A stretch of DNA of 64,000 nucleotides, from assembly GCF_004337695.1 (NCBI RefSeq), contig NZ_SJXJ01000009.1, positions 184,995-248,994 of the forward strand, given 5' to 3'. Below the pieces are notes generated by a model that had not been told where the DNA came from, made no database searches, and was given only the letters and a program-made list of their open reading frames with translations. The DNA comes from Tenacibaculum sp. M341. Its GTDB lineage: Bacteria; Bacteroidota; Bacteroidia; Flavobacteriales; Flavobacteriaceae. Below, piece after piece: positions 15,599 through 25,130 of this stretch (within the stretch, counting starts at the first letter, position 1; each line of letters starts with the position of its first letter). The position numbers were made by a program, and so were the translations under genes.

Positions 15599-16444
15599 TT
15601 ACTTATTTCTCCAATTTTCTTTTGTAAATAAGTTGATAAAAGAAACAGGAACCTTTTTCAAATTAAACTCTTCTTCTTTTTCAAGAATCAGCATACAATT
15701 CTCAGGTAATTTTCCTTGTGAATCAAATTCTAACTCTTTTATTTTAATAGATTGAGTAATTCCATTTTGATCTATTTTTGAACTGAAATCTTTACCTGTA
15801 TGACCATAAAAATGATATTGGAAAGGCATATGATTTAAAACTTCTCTTATTTCTTTTGATCCATATCCTATTTCTTCTGTATTATCAGCATCATGTGTTA
15901 TCAGTAAATCGTAAAGATTTAAAGAATTAAATAGTTTTTCTATTTTTTCAAATTCATATTTCTGAATGAATCTTTTCTCTTGCCTATCTTTTCTGTCTCC
16001 TATTCTACCTAAACCAACAAACGATAAATTTTCATCTTCTGTATTAAAATATTGAACTTCTCCAGATTTACAAAGCCACACATAATTGTAAACATCAATA
16101 GGAAATCGTTCGTCATCAATAAATTTATGCTCTAAATCGTCTAAAAAATCATGATCTTCATGATTGCCTCGTACACATATCATTTGCACATCTAAATGCT
16201 TCAAAAATGCAGCAATATCTTTGTTATACTTCGTGAAGTCATAATGAAATCCTAATTCATCTTTATCTCGTTTAGCATGACGCATAGTCGCTTTATCTAA
16301 ATTTTCTAAATCTGGATATGCTCCAATATCTCCGCATTGAATTATTAGATCGATTTTTTCATTATATTTTCTTTGATATTCACTTACCATTTTAAAAGGC
16401 AATAAAATTTTACCATGAACGTCAGAAAAAATAGCAATTCTCAT
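15599..16444 (-). CDS. Calcineurin-like metallophosphoesterase
   Basis: 281 aa. All family metal-binding motifs are visible: FSDVHGK (residues 6-12), QCGDIGAY (about 36-43), VRGNHEDHDF (about 97-106), LITHDADN, and FYGHTGKD. Such phosphoesterases can remove 2',3'-cyclic or terminal phosphates, which would fit end-healing between RtcB and Rnl2-type ligases; the actual substrate is unknown. In the same operon as two RlaP-type nucleotidyltransferases. Confidence 0.85.
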   Translation of the reverse strand: MRIAIFSDVHGKILLPFKMVSEYQRKYNEKIDLIIQCGDIGAYPDLENLDKATMRHAKRDKDELGFHYDFTKYNKDIAAFLKHLDVQMICVRGNHEDHDFLDDLEHKFIDDERFPIDVYNYVWLCKSGEVQYFNTEDENLSFVGLGRIGDRKDRQEKRFIQKYEFEKIEKLFNSLNLYDLLITHDADNTEEIGYGSKEIREVLNHMPFQYHFYGHTGKDFSSKIDQNGITQSIKIKELEFDSQGKLPENCMLILEKEEEFNLKKVPVSFINLFTKENWRNK

Positions 16445-16496
16445 TATTTATGTTTTTAAATACTGACTTATCTATTTACAATAGACTCTAACAATA

Positions 16497-16533
16497 CAAA
16501 CCTCACAGGTTTTGATACCTGTAAGGTTTTGCT
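16497..16533 (-). terminator. Hairpin between nucleotidyltransferase and phosphoesterase genes
   Basis: CCTCACAGGT / ACCTGTAAGG inverted repeat in an A/T-flanked position. It is of a type common in flavobacterial intergenic regions; it could attenuate the downstream phosphoesterase genes. Confidence 0.55.
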
Positions 16534-16536
16534 GTA

Positions 16537-17280
16537 TTACACATACTTAAAAAAGAAACTATTAAATGCTTCTTGATTTGCTTTTGTATGTTGTAAGCTA
16601 TCTCGTAACGAATTATTTTCAGCAATTATTTGTCTAACTAAAGTGATTAACTCTTCCGATACAGGATCGGTACTCTTTTCTATTCGCTCACTCTTTAGTT
16701 GAATTACCGCATCTATTTTAGCATGATAATCGGCTGGTAGTAATTCATACATTTCTTTAAAGTACACTGGCGGAATTGCATTCTTTTTTGCAATCCAATT
16801 TGCGCACAAGGCAGTACGAATGGTATAAAAGAAACTTTTCAAGGTCATTTTGTCTGTGCCTAATGTTTCTTCAAAACCTTTATTCATAGCATGAAAATGA
16901 TGAAATCCTGCTATTGGATTGAAATTTTCATTTGCCAATTGCTTTAATTCTTCTAAAAACTGTTCGTTAGCCCTGTAAACTACCGGTGAAAATAACCAAC
17001 CTGTAAACGAAGCATTAGACTTTGCCAGTAAACGCAATGCTTTTCTAATATCCCAACCAGATCCATCTAAATCATCTTCGGTCATAAACTCAATAGTGTC
17101 TTTTGTTTCCCAAAGATTCAAATACCATTCTTTTTTATGCTTGTACACAAAACGGATGTCATAATCAGAATCTGGTGAAGCAAAGCCCCAAGCTCTACTC
17201 CCCGATTCTACTGCAAATAGAATCTCTATATTTCTTTCTTTTTCTATTTGTGCTAAATGTTCTAAAATTCTTTCTTCCAT
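16537..17280 (-). CDS. RlaP-type nucleotidyltransferase
   Basis: 247 aa. Nucleotidyltransferase signature AVESGSRAWGFASPDSDYDIRF (residues about 23-44; Gly-Ser and Asp-x-Asp), then DLDGSGWDIRKALRLLAKSN and SFFYTIRTALCANWI. This is the shorter, YcgL-like form of the RNA-repair Pol-beta superfamily. Divergent enough from the second copy at 14-15 kb that the two probably differ in substrate. Confidence 0.85.
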   Translation of the reverse strand: MEERILEHLAQIEKERNIEILFAVESGSRAWGFASPDSDYDIRFVYKHKKEWYLNLWETKDTIEFMTEDDLDGSGWDIRKALRLLAKSNASFTGWLFSPVVYRANEQFLEELKQLANENFNPIAGFHHFHAMNKGFEETLGTDKMTLKSFFYTIRTALCANWIAKKNAIPPVYFKEMYELLPADYHAKIDAVIQLKSERIEKSTDPVSEELITLVRQIIAENNSLRDSLQHTKANQEAFNSFFFKYV

Positions 17281-17293
17281 TGTTTCTTATCTT

Positions 17294-17518
17294 TTAATAT
17301 TCCCACCAAAGCGTTTTTCTATAAAGCGGATATGTTATTTCACAACCTTCTATTTGTTTTCTTAGTATAACTTTACATTTTGTTCGATACTGTTGTCTAA
17401 AAAATCGTCTGTATTCCCAGTTATTGCTTTTCCAATAGATTTTTGCTGATCTTGTACGTTTTTTTCTTTTGTGTGATTTTTTAAAATTGTAGTACTTTTT
17501 ATTACTGTACGATTTCAT
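17294..17518 (-). CDS. Small basic protein (74 aa), unknown
   Basis: 74 aa, strongly basic and aromatic: a lysine/arginine N-terminal half (FKKSHKRKKRTRSAKIYW) and a compact C-terminal part with FFRQQYRTKCKVILRK. ATG start just after a GTACGATTTC context; 13 bp before the next start. Composition suggests nucleic-acid binding. Position between rtcB and a nucleotidyltransferase suggests a function in the same pathway. I do not recognise a family. Confidence 0.55.
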   Translation of the reverse strand: MKSYSNKKYYNFKKSHKRKKRTRSAKIYWKSNNWEYRRFFRQQYRTKCKVILRKQIEGCEITYPLYRKTLWWEY

Positions 17519-17664
17519 TTTGTATTAAGTTTTTTGTTAAAACCTAATACAGTGCTCCTTTCTTTGTTTGCATTTTTATGCTAAGCTTAAATTCAAATTT
17601 TTCTTTATACAACTTTTTCACCTTTAAATCAACAACTACAACAACCTAAATTATTGATTATTAT

Positions 17665-17745
17665 AATGTCTGGTTGAGCGCAGTCGAAACCTTATTTGAT
17701 TGTTAAGGTTTAAATGTTCTCGACTGCGCTCGAACTGACATAATT
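17665..17745. repeat. Flavobacterial REP-like palindrome
   Basis: GAGCGCAGTCGAAACCTT ... AAGGTTT...CGACTGCGCTC is an inverted repeat of a kind scattered through flavobacterial intergenic DNA (TCTCGACTGCGCTC core). It sits between rtcB and the small basic gene and may act as a transcription attenuator. Confidence 0.7.
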
Positions 17746-17779
17746 ATGAATCTTATACAAACGTTTTTAATGTTCTATA

Positions 17780-19189
<1,410 letters not shown>

Positions 19190-19273
19190 TTATAATTTAT
19201 TTCTATTTTTTTATTCTAGTATCTTATTGAGTAATTTACAAATTGTAATTTTATAATCGTTTTTTCATAATTA

Positions 19274-19317
19274 CACTGCAAACATCCAATCATATTGCGC
19301 AATCTTCTTACGTAATT
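19274..19317 (-). promoter_or_regulatory. RNA-repair promoter cassette 2 (rtcB operon)
   Basis: Minus strand: TTACGTAA-GAAGA-TTGCGCAA, then TATGATTGGATGTTTGCAGTG TAATT split by the usual spacing, then AAAAAACG. Same layout as the cassettes before the tRNA-like and Y-RNA-like units. About 100 bp upstream of the rtcB start. Confidence 0.6.
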
Positions 19318-19387
19318 AAATTTATTTTCAAAAAAATCATTTTTCTTGAAGTTAATCAGACTATTAAAACAAAAAGTAACAAAATAA

Positions 19388-19418
19388 AAAAAGAGACTAA
19401 TTAAAAACTAGTCTCTCT
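19388..19418 (-). terminator. Terminator after dapD
   Basis: AGAGACTA / TAGTCTCT stem with a run of T residues on the minus strand just after the dapD stop. Confidence 0.8.
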
Positions 19419-19441
19419 TTTAAATTTATTTAAATAAATAC

Positions 19442-20257
19442 TTACACCGCTACGTTGTGCTCTCTTAAAGCATCGTTTAATGATGTTTTCTTATTTGTAC
19501 TTTCTTTACGTTTACCTATAATTAATGCACAAGGTACTTGAAACTCACCTGCTGGGAATTTTTTAGTATAACTACCAGGAATCACAACAGAACGAGCAGG
19601 AACTCTTCCTTTCATTTCTACTGGCTCATCACCTGTAACATCAATAATTTTAGTAGATGCTGTTAATACCACATTAGCACCTAAAACAGCTTCTTCTTCT
19701 ACTCTTACTCCTTCAACAACAATACTACGAGAACCTAAAAAAGCATTATCTTCAATAATCACAGGAGCAGCTTGTAAAGGCTCTAATACACCACCAATAC
19801 CTACACCACCAGATAAATGTACATTTTTACCAATTTGTGCACATGAACCTACCGTTGCCCAAGTATCAACCATTGTACCCTCATCAACATAAGCTCCAAT
19901 ATTTACATAACTAGGCATTAAAATAGTACCCGCAGAAATATAAGCTCCATGTCTTGCTACAGCATTTGGTACTACACGAATTCCTTTCTCTTTGTAATTT
20001 CTTTTTAATGGAATTTTATCGTGATATTCAAAAATACCAGCTTCTAAAGTTTCCATTTGTTGAATTGGAAAATATAAAACTACCGCTTTTTTAACCCATT
20101 CGTTTACTTGCCAACCATCATTTGTTGGTTCTGCTACACGAAGTTCTCCTGCATCTAATAAATCAACTACTTTTCTGATTGCTGATGTAGTTTCTTCTTG
20201 TTGTAAAAGGGCTCTGTCATCCCAAGCTTTTTCTATAATAGATTGAATCTCTGTCAT
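19442..20257 (-). CDS. dapD: 2,3,4,5-tetrahydropyridine-2,6-dicarboxylate N-succinyltransferase
   Basis: 271 aa, normal length. Catalyses the succinylation step of lysine/diaminopimelate synthesis. Shows the left-handed beta-helix hexapeptide repeats (IGAYVDEGTMVDTWATVGSC, NVHLSGGVGIGGVLEPLQ) typical of DapD. A TATATTTG promoter lies just upstream and a terminator just downstream, so it is a single-gene unit. Confidence 0.95.
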   Translation of the reverse strand: MTEIQSIIEKAWDDRALLQQEETTSAIRKVVDLLDAGELRVAEPTNDGWQVNEWVKKAVVLYFPIQQMETLEAGIFEYHDKIPLKRNYKEKGIRVVPNAVARHGAYISAGTILMPSYVNIGAYVDEGTMVDTWATVGSCAQIGKNVHLSGGVGIGGVLEPLQAAPVIIEDNAFLGSRSIVVEGVRVEEEAVLGANVVLTASTKIIDVTGDEPVEMKGRVPARSVVIPGSYTKKFPAGEFQVPCALIIGKRKESTNKKTSLNDALREHNVAV

Positions 20258-20682
20258 TGGTTATATATTTTGTACAAATATAAAATAGTGTGTTATTTCT
20301 TCCGCCGAAAATACATTTTTTAAACAAAAAATATTTACTTGTTTAAAATCATTGATGATCTACAATTAGTATTGTATCAGAATCGAGAGAAGAGAAGAGA
20401 AAAGAGAGAAGAGAAAAGAGAGAAGAGAAAAGAGAGAAGAGACTTTTTATAGCTTGAAGTTGGAAGCTAGAAGAACTTCACTGTAAACTAAAAAACTGCA
20501 AACTGTCCACTAACATTGATAATTGATCACCGATAATTGTTAATTGAAAAGCTGGAAACTGTCTACTAACATTGATAATTGAAAAAGCTAAGAGACTGAA
20601 AGAACTTTACTGTAAACTAAAAAACTGCAAACTGCTTACTAAAAGTAAAAATGATTAATTTTGCTACAAAATAAAAAATAAT
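20258..20682. other. Intergenic region with simple and dispersed repeats
   Basis: 425 bp between divergent dapD and ruvX. Contains a GA-rich 14-bp satellite and degenerate copies of CTGTAAACTAAAAAACTGC and TAACATTGATAATTGA, which also appear near the tRNA cluster at 10-11 kb. No gene seen. Confidence 0.6.
20384..20442. repeat. GA-rich 14-bp tandem repeat
   Basis: GAGAAGAGAAAAGA is repeated about 3.5 times. Simple-sequence tract in front of ruvX/def. Confidence 0.85.
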
Positions 20683-21093
20683 TTGGCGCGAATACTTGCA
20701 ATAGACTTTGGTTTAAAAAGAACAGGATTAGCTGTTACTGATGAATTACAAATTATAGCTTCTGGATTAACAACTGTTGATACTAAAGAACTACTTCCTT
20801 TTTTAAAAGATTATATTTCTAAAGAAAATGTAGAACTTTTTGTTATTGGTAAACCGAAACAAATGGATAACACCGATAGTGAAAGTGAAGTATTAATTAA
20901 AGATTTCTTAGAAAAACTTCAAAAACAAATCCCTCAAATGCCTATTAAACGTGTAGATGAGCGATTTACTTCTAAAATGGCTTTTCAAACAATGATTGAT
21001 AGTGGACTTAAGAAAAAACAACGAAGAAATAAGGCTTTAGTTGATGAAATTAGTGCTACAATTATTTTGCAATCATATTTATACAGCAAATAA
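20683..21093 (+). CDS. ruvX: Putative pre-16S rRNA nuclease / Holliday junction resolvase-like YqgF
   Basis: 136 aa from a TTG start (20683), required because the conserved ARILAIDFGLKRTGLAVTD begins there. RNase H-like fold with the catalytic Asp in AIDFGLKR, KRVDERFTSKMA, and VDEISATIILQSYL. Processes the 5' end of 16S rRNA in the cytoplasm. 55 bp upstream of def. Confidence 0.92.
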   Translation: MARILAIDFGLKRTGLAVTDELQIIASGLTTVDTKELLPFLKDYISKENVELFVIGKPKQMDNTDSESEVLIKDFLEKLQKQIPQMPIKRVDERFTSKMAFQTMIDSGLKKKQRRNKALVDEISATIILQSYLYSK

Positions 21094-21148
21094 TTTAAAG
21101 TAAACATCGTTATTTGTACTTTTGCGTGCATTAAAAATAGAACTGAAT

Positions 21149-21733
21149 ATGATTTTACCAATAGTTGCTTATGGTGATCCTGTTTTAAGAAAGGTAGGAA
21201 AAGAGATTGATAAAGAATATCCAAAACTAGATGAGTTAGTAGCAAACATGAAAGAAACCATGTACAATGCTTCTGGTGTTGGTTTGGCTGCTCCTCAAAT
21301 AGGAAAAGCCATTCGCTTATTCGTTATTGATGCTTCTCCATTTGCCGAAGATGACACTTTAGAAGAAGAAGAACGCAAAGTTTTAGAAGATTTTAAGCGT
21401 GTATTTATAAATGCTAAAATTCTTGAAGAAGAAGGTGAAGAGTGGGTTTTTAATGAAGGATGTCTTAGTATACCTGATGTTAGAGAAGATGTTTGGAGAA
21501 AACCTACAATTACAGTTGAGTATTATGATGAGAACTTTGAAAAGCACACAGAAAAATTATCTGGATTAGCTGCACGAGTTTTTCAACATGAATATGATCA
21601 TATTGATGGTGTTTTATTTACAGATAAATTATCATCATTAAAGAAAAGATTAATCAAGAAAAAATTAGAAAATATATCAAAAGGGAAAGTTAATTCTGGA
21701 TACAGAATGCGTTTTCCTAACTTAAAAAGATAA
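21149..21733 (+). CDS. def: Peptide deformylase
   Basis: 194 aa from the ATG at 21149 (MILPIVAYGDPVLRK); an upstream TTG would add nine non-conserved residues. All three motifs are present: GVGLAAPQIG, NEGCLSIPD with the Cys ligand, and QHEYDHIDG with the His ligands. Removes the formyl group from new proteins. Confidence 0.96.
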   Translation: MILPIVAYGDPVLRKVGKEIDKEYPKLDELVANMKETMYNASGVGLAAPQIGKAIRLFVIDASPFAEDDTLEEEERKVLEDFKRVFINAKILEEEGEEWVFNEGCLSIPDVREDVWRKPTITVEYYDENFEKHTEKLSGLAARVFQHEYDHIDGVLFTDKLSSLKKRLIKKKLENISKGKVNSGYRMRFPNLKR

Positions 21734-21744
21734 TTGAATTATTT

Positions 21745-22170
21745 ATGGAATTTAGTAAAATAATAGCTGTTTCTGGTAAGCCAGGACTTTTTGAAATTTT
21801 ATCACAAACTAAAACAGGAGTAATTGTTAAATCATTAGTAGATGGTAAAAGAATGCCTATTACAGCTACTCATAATGTAAGTTTATTAGAAAATATAGCC
21901 ATCTTTACTTATGAAGAAGATGTACCTTTAGGAGATGTTTTTACAAATATCGCTCAAAAAGAGGATAACAAAGAGGCTATTTCACACAAAGAAAGCAACG
22001 ATACTTTAAAATCTTATTTCTCTGAAGTTTTACCAGACTTTGACGAGGAAAGAGTTTATACTTCAAATATTAAGAAAGTATTACAATGGTATAACATTTT
22101 AGTACAAGCAGGATTTGACTTTGCTACTATAAATGTTGAAGAAACTGTTTCATCTGAAGAAGAAGAATAA
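21745..22170 (+). CDS. DUF5606 family protein
   Basis: 141 aa. Conserved Bacteroidota protein beginning MEFSKIIAVSGKPGLFEILS with an SH3-like start and an acidic tail (VSSEEEE). Between def and mazG with very short gaps, so likely co-transcribed. Function unknown. Confidence 0.85.
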   Translation: MEFSKIIAVSGKPGLFEILSQTKTGVIVKSLVDGKRMPITATHNVSLLENIAIFTYEEDVPLGDVFTNIAQKEDNKEAISHKESNDTLKSYFSEVLPDFDEERVYTSNIKKVLQWYNILVQAGFDFATINVEETVSSEEEE

Positions 22171-22173
22171 CAT

Positions 22174-22959
22174 ATGCCAAACAATAGTCGTAAACAACAG
22201 TTGGAAGCTTTTAATCGTTTGTTAGATATCATGGATGAGCTTCGTGAGAAATGTCCCTGGGATAGAAAACAAACATTAGAAAGTTTAAGACACTTAACTA
22301 TTGAAGAAGTTTACGAACTAGGTGATGCTATTTTAGACAATGATTTAGAGGAACTAAAAAAAGAATTAGGCGATGTGCTTTTGCACATCGTTTTTTATGC
22401 TAAAATAGGAAATGAAAAAAATGCTTTTGATATAGCTGATATTGCCAATTCAATTTCTGATAAATTAATTGAAAGACATCCGCATATTTATGGTGATGTT
22501 ATTGCTGAAAATGAAGAACAAGTAAAGCAAAACTGGGAACAAATTAAGTTAAAAGAAGGTAAAAACTCTGTTTTAGAAGGTGTTCCGAGAAGTTTACCTG
22601 CAATGGTAAAAGCAAACAGAATTCAGGATAAAGTTGCTGGCGTTGGTTTTGACTGGGAAGAACCACATCAGGTTTGGCAAAAAGTGCAAGAAGAACTTAC
22701 TGAATTAAATGAAGAAATAGAAAAAGGAAATCAAGAAAACATTGAAAAAGAATTTGGAGATGTTTTATTTTCTATGATCAATTATGCACGTTTTATTAAA
22801 GTTAATCCTGAAAATGCTTTAGAACGTACCAATAAAAAATTCATCAATAGATTCCAATACTTAGAACAAGAAGCTAAAAAAATAGGAAAAGATCTTTCAG
22901 ACATGAGTTTAACCGAAATGGATGAAATCTGGGAGAAATCTAAAAAGTATTTTAAGTAA
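22174..22959 (+). CDS. mazG: Nucleoside triphosphate pyrophosphohydrolase MazG
   Basis: 261 aa. Two MazG helical domains; the first contains KCPWDRKQTLESLRHLTIEE and ELGDVLLHIVFYAKI, the second KEFGDVLFSMINYARF, each with the E-x-x-D pattern. Hydrolyses (d)NTPs to monophosphates. Start 3 bp after the DUF5606 stop. Confidence 0.94.
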   Translation: MPNNSRKQQLEAFNRLLDIMDELREKCPWDRKQTLESLRHLTIEEVYELGDAILDNDLEELKKELGDVLLHIVFYAKIGNEKNAFDIADIANSISDKLIERHPHIYGDVIAENEEQVKQNWEQIKLKEGKNSVLEGVPRSLPAMVKANRIQDKVAGVGFDWEEPHQVWQKVQEELTELNEEIEKGNQENIEKEFGDVLFSMINYARFIKVNPENALERTNKKFINRFQYLEQEAKKIGKDLSDMSLTEMDEIWEKSKKYFK

Positions 22960-23112
22960 ATATTTTATATTGTATAACATAAAACAACTAATATTAATTT
23001 AAAAATATTACAGTTTTATAAATGTTAGTTCGAGTATTTTTTATGAAGTTGTTACGTAATAAAAAATACACTTAGAACAATTCTTATAACAAAAACTTTA
23101 CAACTCAAAGAA

Positions 23113-23667
23113 ATGGCTTTAACAGAATCAAACATATTTGAATTAGGAAAAGTTGCTCCTAATTTTGAACTTACCAATACTATTAATAACGAACTTGTAA
23201 ATCTTTCAAAAGTAAAAGGAAAAAAAGGTACTGCTATCTTTTTTATTTGTAATCACTGTCCTTTTGTTATTCATGTAAATGAAGAATTGGTAAAATTAGC
23301 AAATGACTACAATCAAAAAGGAATTAGCTTTATTGCTATAAGTAGCAATGATGTGGAAAACTATCCGCAAGATCGTCCTGAATTAATGAAAGAGCTTGCT
23401 GAAAAATTAAAATATCCTTTTCCTTACTTATATGATGAAACTCAAGAAGTAGCTAAAGCTTATGATGCTGCTTGTACTCCTGATTTATATTTATTTGATG
23501 AGGATTTAAAAGCTGTATATCATGGTCGATTAGATGATTCTAGACCAGGAAATGACAAACCTGTTACTGGAAAAGATTTTAGAGATGCTATTGATGCTTT
23601 ATTAAACGAAAAATCAATTTTAGACAACCAGAAACCAAGTATGGGGTGTAATATTAAATGGAAATAA
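23113..23667 (+). CDS. Thioredoxin-fold protein (AhpC/TSA-like, CNHCPF active site)
   Basis: 184 aa. Redoxin domain with the active-site motif IFFICNHCPFVIHVNEEL (Cys-x-x-Cys), AISSNDVENYPQD, and CTPDLYLFDED with the cis-Pro loop. Cytosolic; likely a thiol-disulfide or peroxide-related reductase. Followed by a terminator. Confidence 0.85.
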   Translation: MALTESNIFELGKVAPNFELTNTINNELVNLSKVKGKKGTAIFFICNHCPFVIHVNEELVKLANDYNQKGISFIAISSNDVENYPQDRPELMKELAEKLKYPFPYLYDETQEVAKAYDAACTPDLYLFDEDLKAVYHGRLDDSRPGNDKPVTGKDFRDAIDALLNEKSILDNQKPSMGCNIKWK

Positions 23668-23730
23668 TATTTAATTACGAATGTGGAATTAGGAATTACG
23701 AATTATTTCTCTCCAATTCCTACAAATAAA

Positions 23731-23763
23731 AAACGCCGATTATTTTTAAATAATCGGCGTTTT
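23731..23763 (+). terminator. Terminator after the redoxin gene
   Basis: AACGCCGATTATTT / AAATAATCGGCGTT stem followed by T6. Confidence 0.88.
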
Positions 23764-23844
23764 TTATATCTAAAATAGTGCTTTCAAAAACCTACTTAAC
23801 TCCTCTACTCCTTCACTACTTAACTCCTTTTTAAAATCTAAAAA

Positions 23845-24936
23845 TTACACATTGAATCTAAAGTGCATTACATCACCATCTGCAACTACATACTCTTTAC
23901 CTTCTACTCTAACTTTACCAGCTTCTTTCACTTTTGCTTCAGACCCATAAGACTCATAATCTTCGTAACTAATAGTTTCAGCACGAATAAATCCTTTTTC
24001 AAAATCAGTATGAATTACACCTGCTGCTTGAGGAGCAGTAGCTCCAACAGGAATTGTCCAAGCTCTAACTTCTTTTACACCAGCTGTAAAATATGTTTGT
24101 AGGTTTAATAATTTATATGCTGAACGAATCAAACGAGAAACACCTGGCTCTTCTAAACCGATGTCAGCTAAAAACATTTGACGCTCTTCATAATCTTCTA
24201 ATTCAGTAATATCGGCTTCAGTTGCAACTGCTAATACAATAATTTCAGCATCTTCATCTTTTACTTCTTCTCTAACCTTTTCAACATATGCATTACCATC
24301 TTTGGCAGAAGACTCATCTACATTACACACATATAATACAGGCTTAGCAGTAATAAACTGCATTGACTTTACTAGTTCCTCTTCTTTTTCTGTAAATTCT
24401 AAAGCTCTAACAGATTTTCCTTCCATTAATGTAGCTTGAATTCTTTCTAAAAGTTCTAATTCAGCCTTAGCTTCTTTATTACCAGTTTTAGCAGCTCTTT
24501 TAACCTTCTCTAAACGCTTTTCAACAGCTTCTAAATCTTTTAACTGTAATTCTATATCAATAGTTTCTTTATCTCTAATAGGATCAACAGAACCATCAAC
24601 ATGTACAATATTATCATTATCAAAACAACGTAATACATGTAATATCGCATCAGTTTCTCTAATATTTGCTAAAAACTGATTTCCTAAACCTTCACCTTTA
24701 CTTGCTCCTCTAACTAAACCAGCAATATCAACTATTTCTACAGTTGCAGGTATTACTTTTTCTGGATTAACTAATTCTTCCAGTTTTTCTAATCTTGAAT
24801 CTGGAACATTAACTACTCCTAAATTTGGTTCAATAGTACAAAAAGGAAAATTTGCACTCTGCGCCTTAGCGTTCGATAAACAATTAAATAAAGTTGATTT
24901 TCCTACATTAGGTAATCCTACAATTCCGGCTTTCAT
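23845..24936 (-). CDS. ychF: Ribosome-binding ATPase YchF/OLA1
   Basis: 363 aa, normal length. P-loop [15 protein letters not shown] (residues 7-21), [20 protein letters not shown] switch region, and the C-terminal TGS domain starting near residue 280 ([20 protein letters not shown]). Hydrolyses ATP rather than GTP and associates with ribosomes. Confidence 0.96.
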   Translation of the reverse strand: MKAGIVGLPNVGKSTLFNCLSNAKAQSANFPFCTIEPNLGVVNVPDSRLEKLEELVNPEKVIPATVEIVDIAGLVRGASKGEGLGNQFLANIRETDAILHVLRCFDNDNIVHVDGSVDPIRDKETIDIELQLKDLEAVEKRLEKVKRAAKTGNKEAKAELELLERIQATLMEGKSVRALEFTEKEEELVKSMQFITAKPVLYVCNVDESSAKDGNAYVEKVREEVKDEDAEIIVLAVATEADITELEDYEERQMFLADIGLEEPGVSRLIRSAYKLLNLQTYFTAGVKEVRAWTIPVGATAPQAAGVIHTDFEKGFIRAETISYEDYESYGSEAKVKEAGKVRVEGKEYVVADGDVMHFRFNV

Positions 24937-25130
24937 ATTCTATATTTTAGCGCTGCAAATGTACTATTTTATTTTGCATTTTAATAGTTATTTATAGATA
25001 GCTTTACAGGAGCAAAAAATTACACATAATGCAACAAAAAAAACGTTTGCGTAAAAAAAATTGACTAAAACATTTATTCAATTAAAAAAAAATAAATAGA
25101 TTTATCCCTTATTAACCAAATATTAATATT

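Noticed and set aside
22377-22397. Hairpin GATGTGC/GCACATC as a terminator.
   Set aside because: It lies inside the mazG coding sequence and encodes conserved residues.
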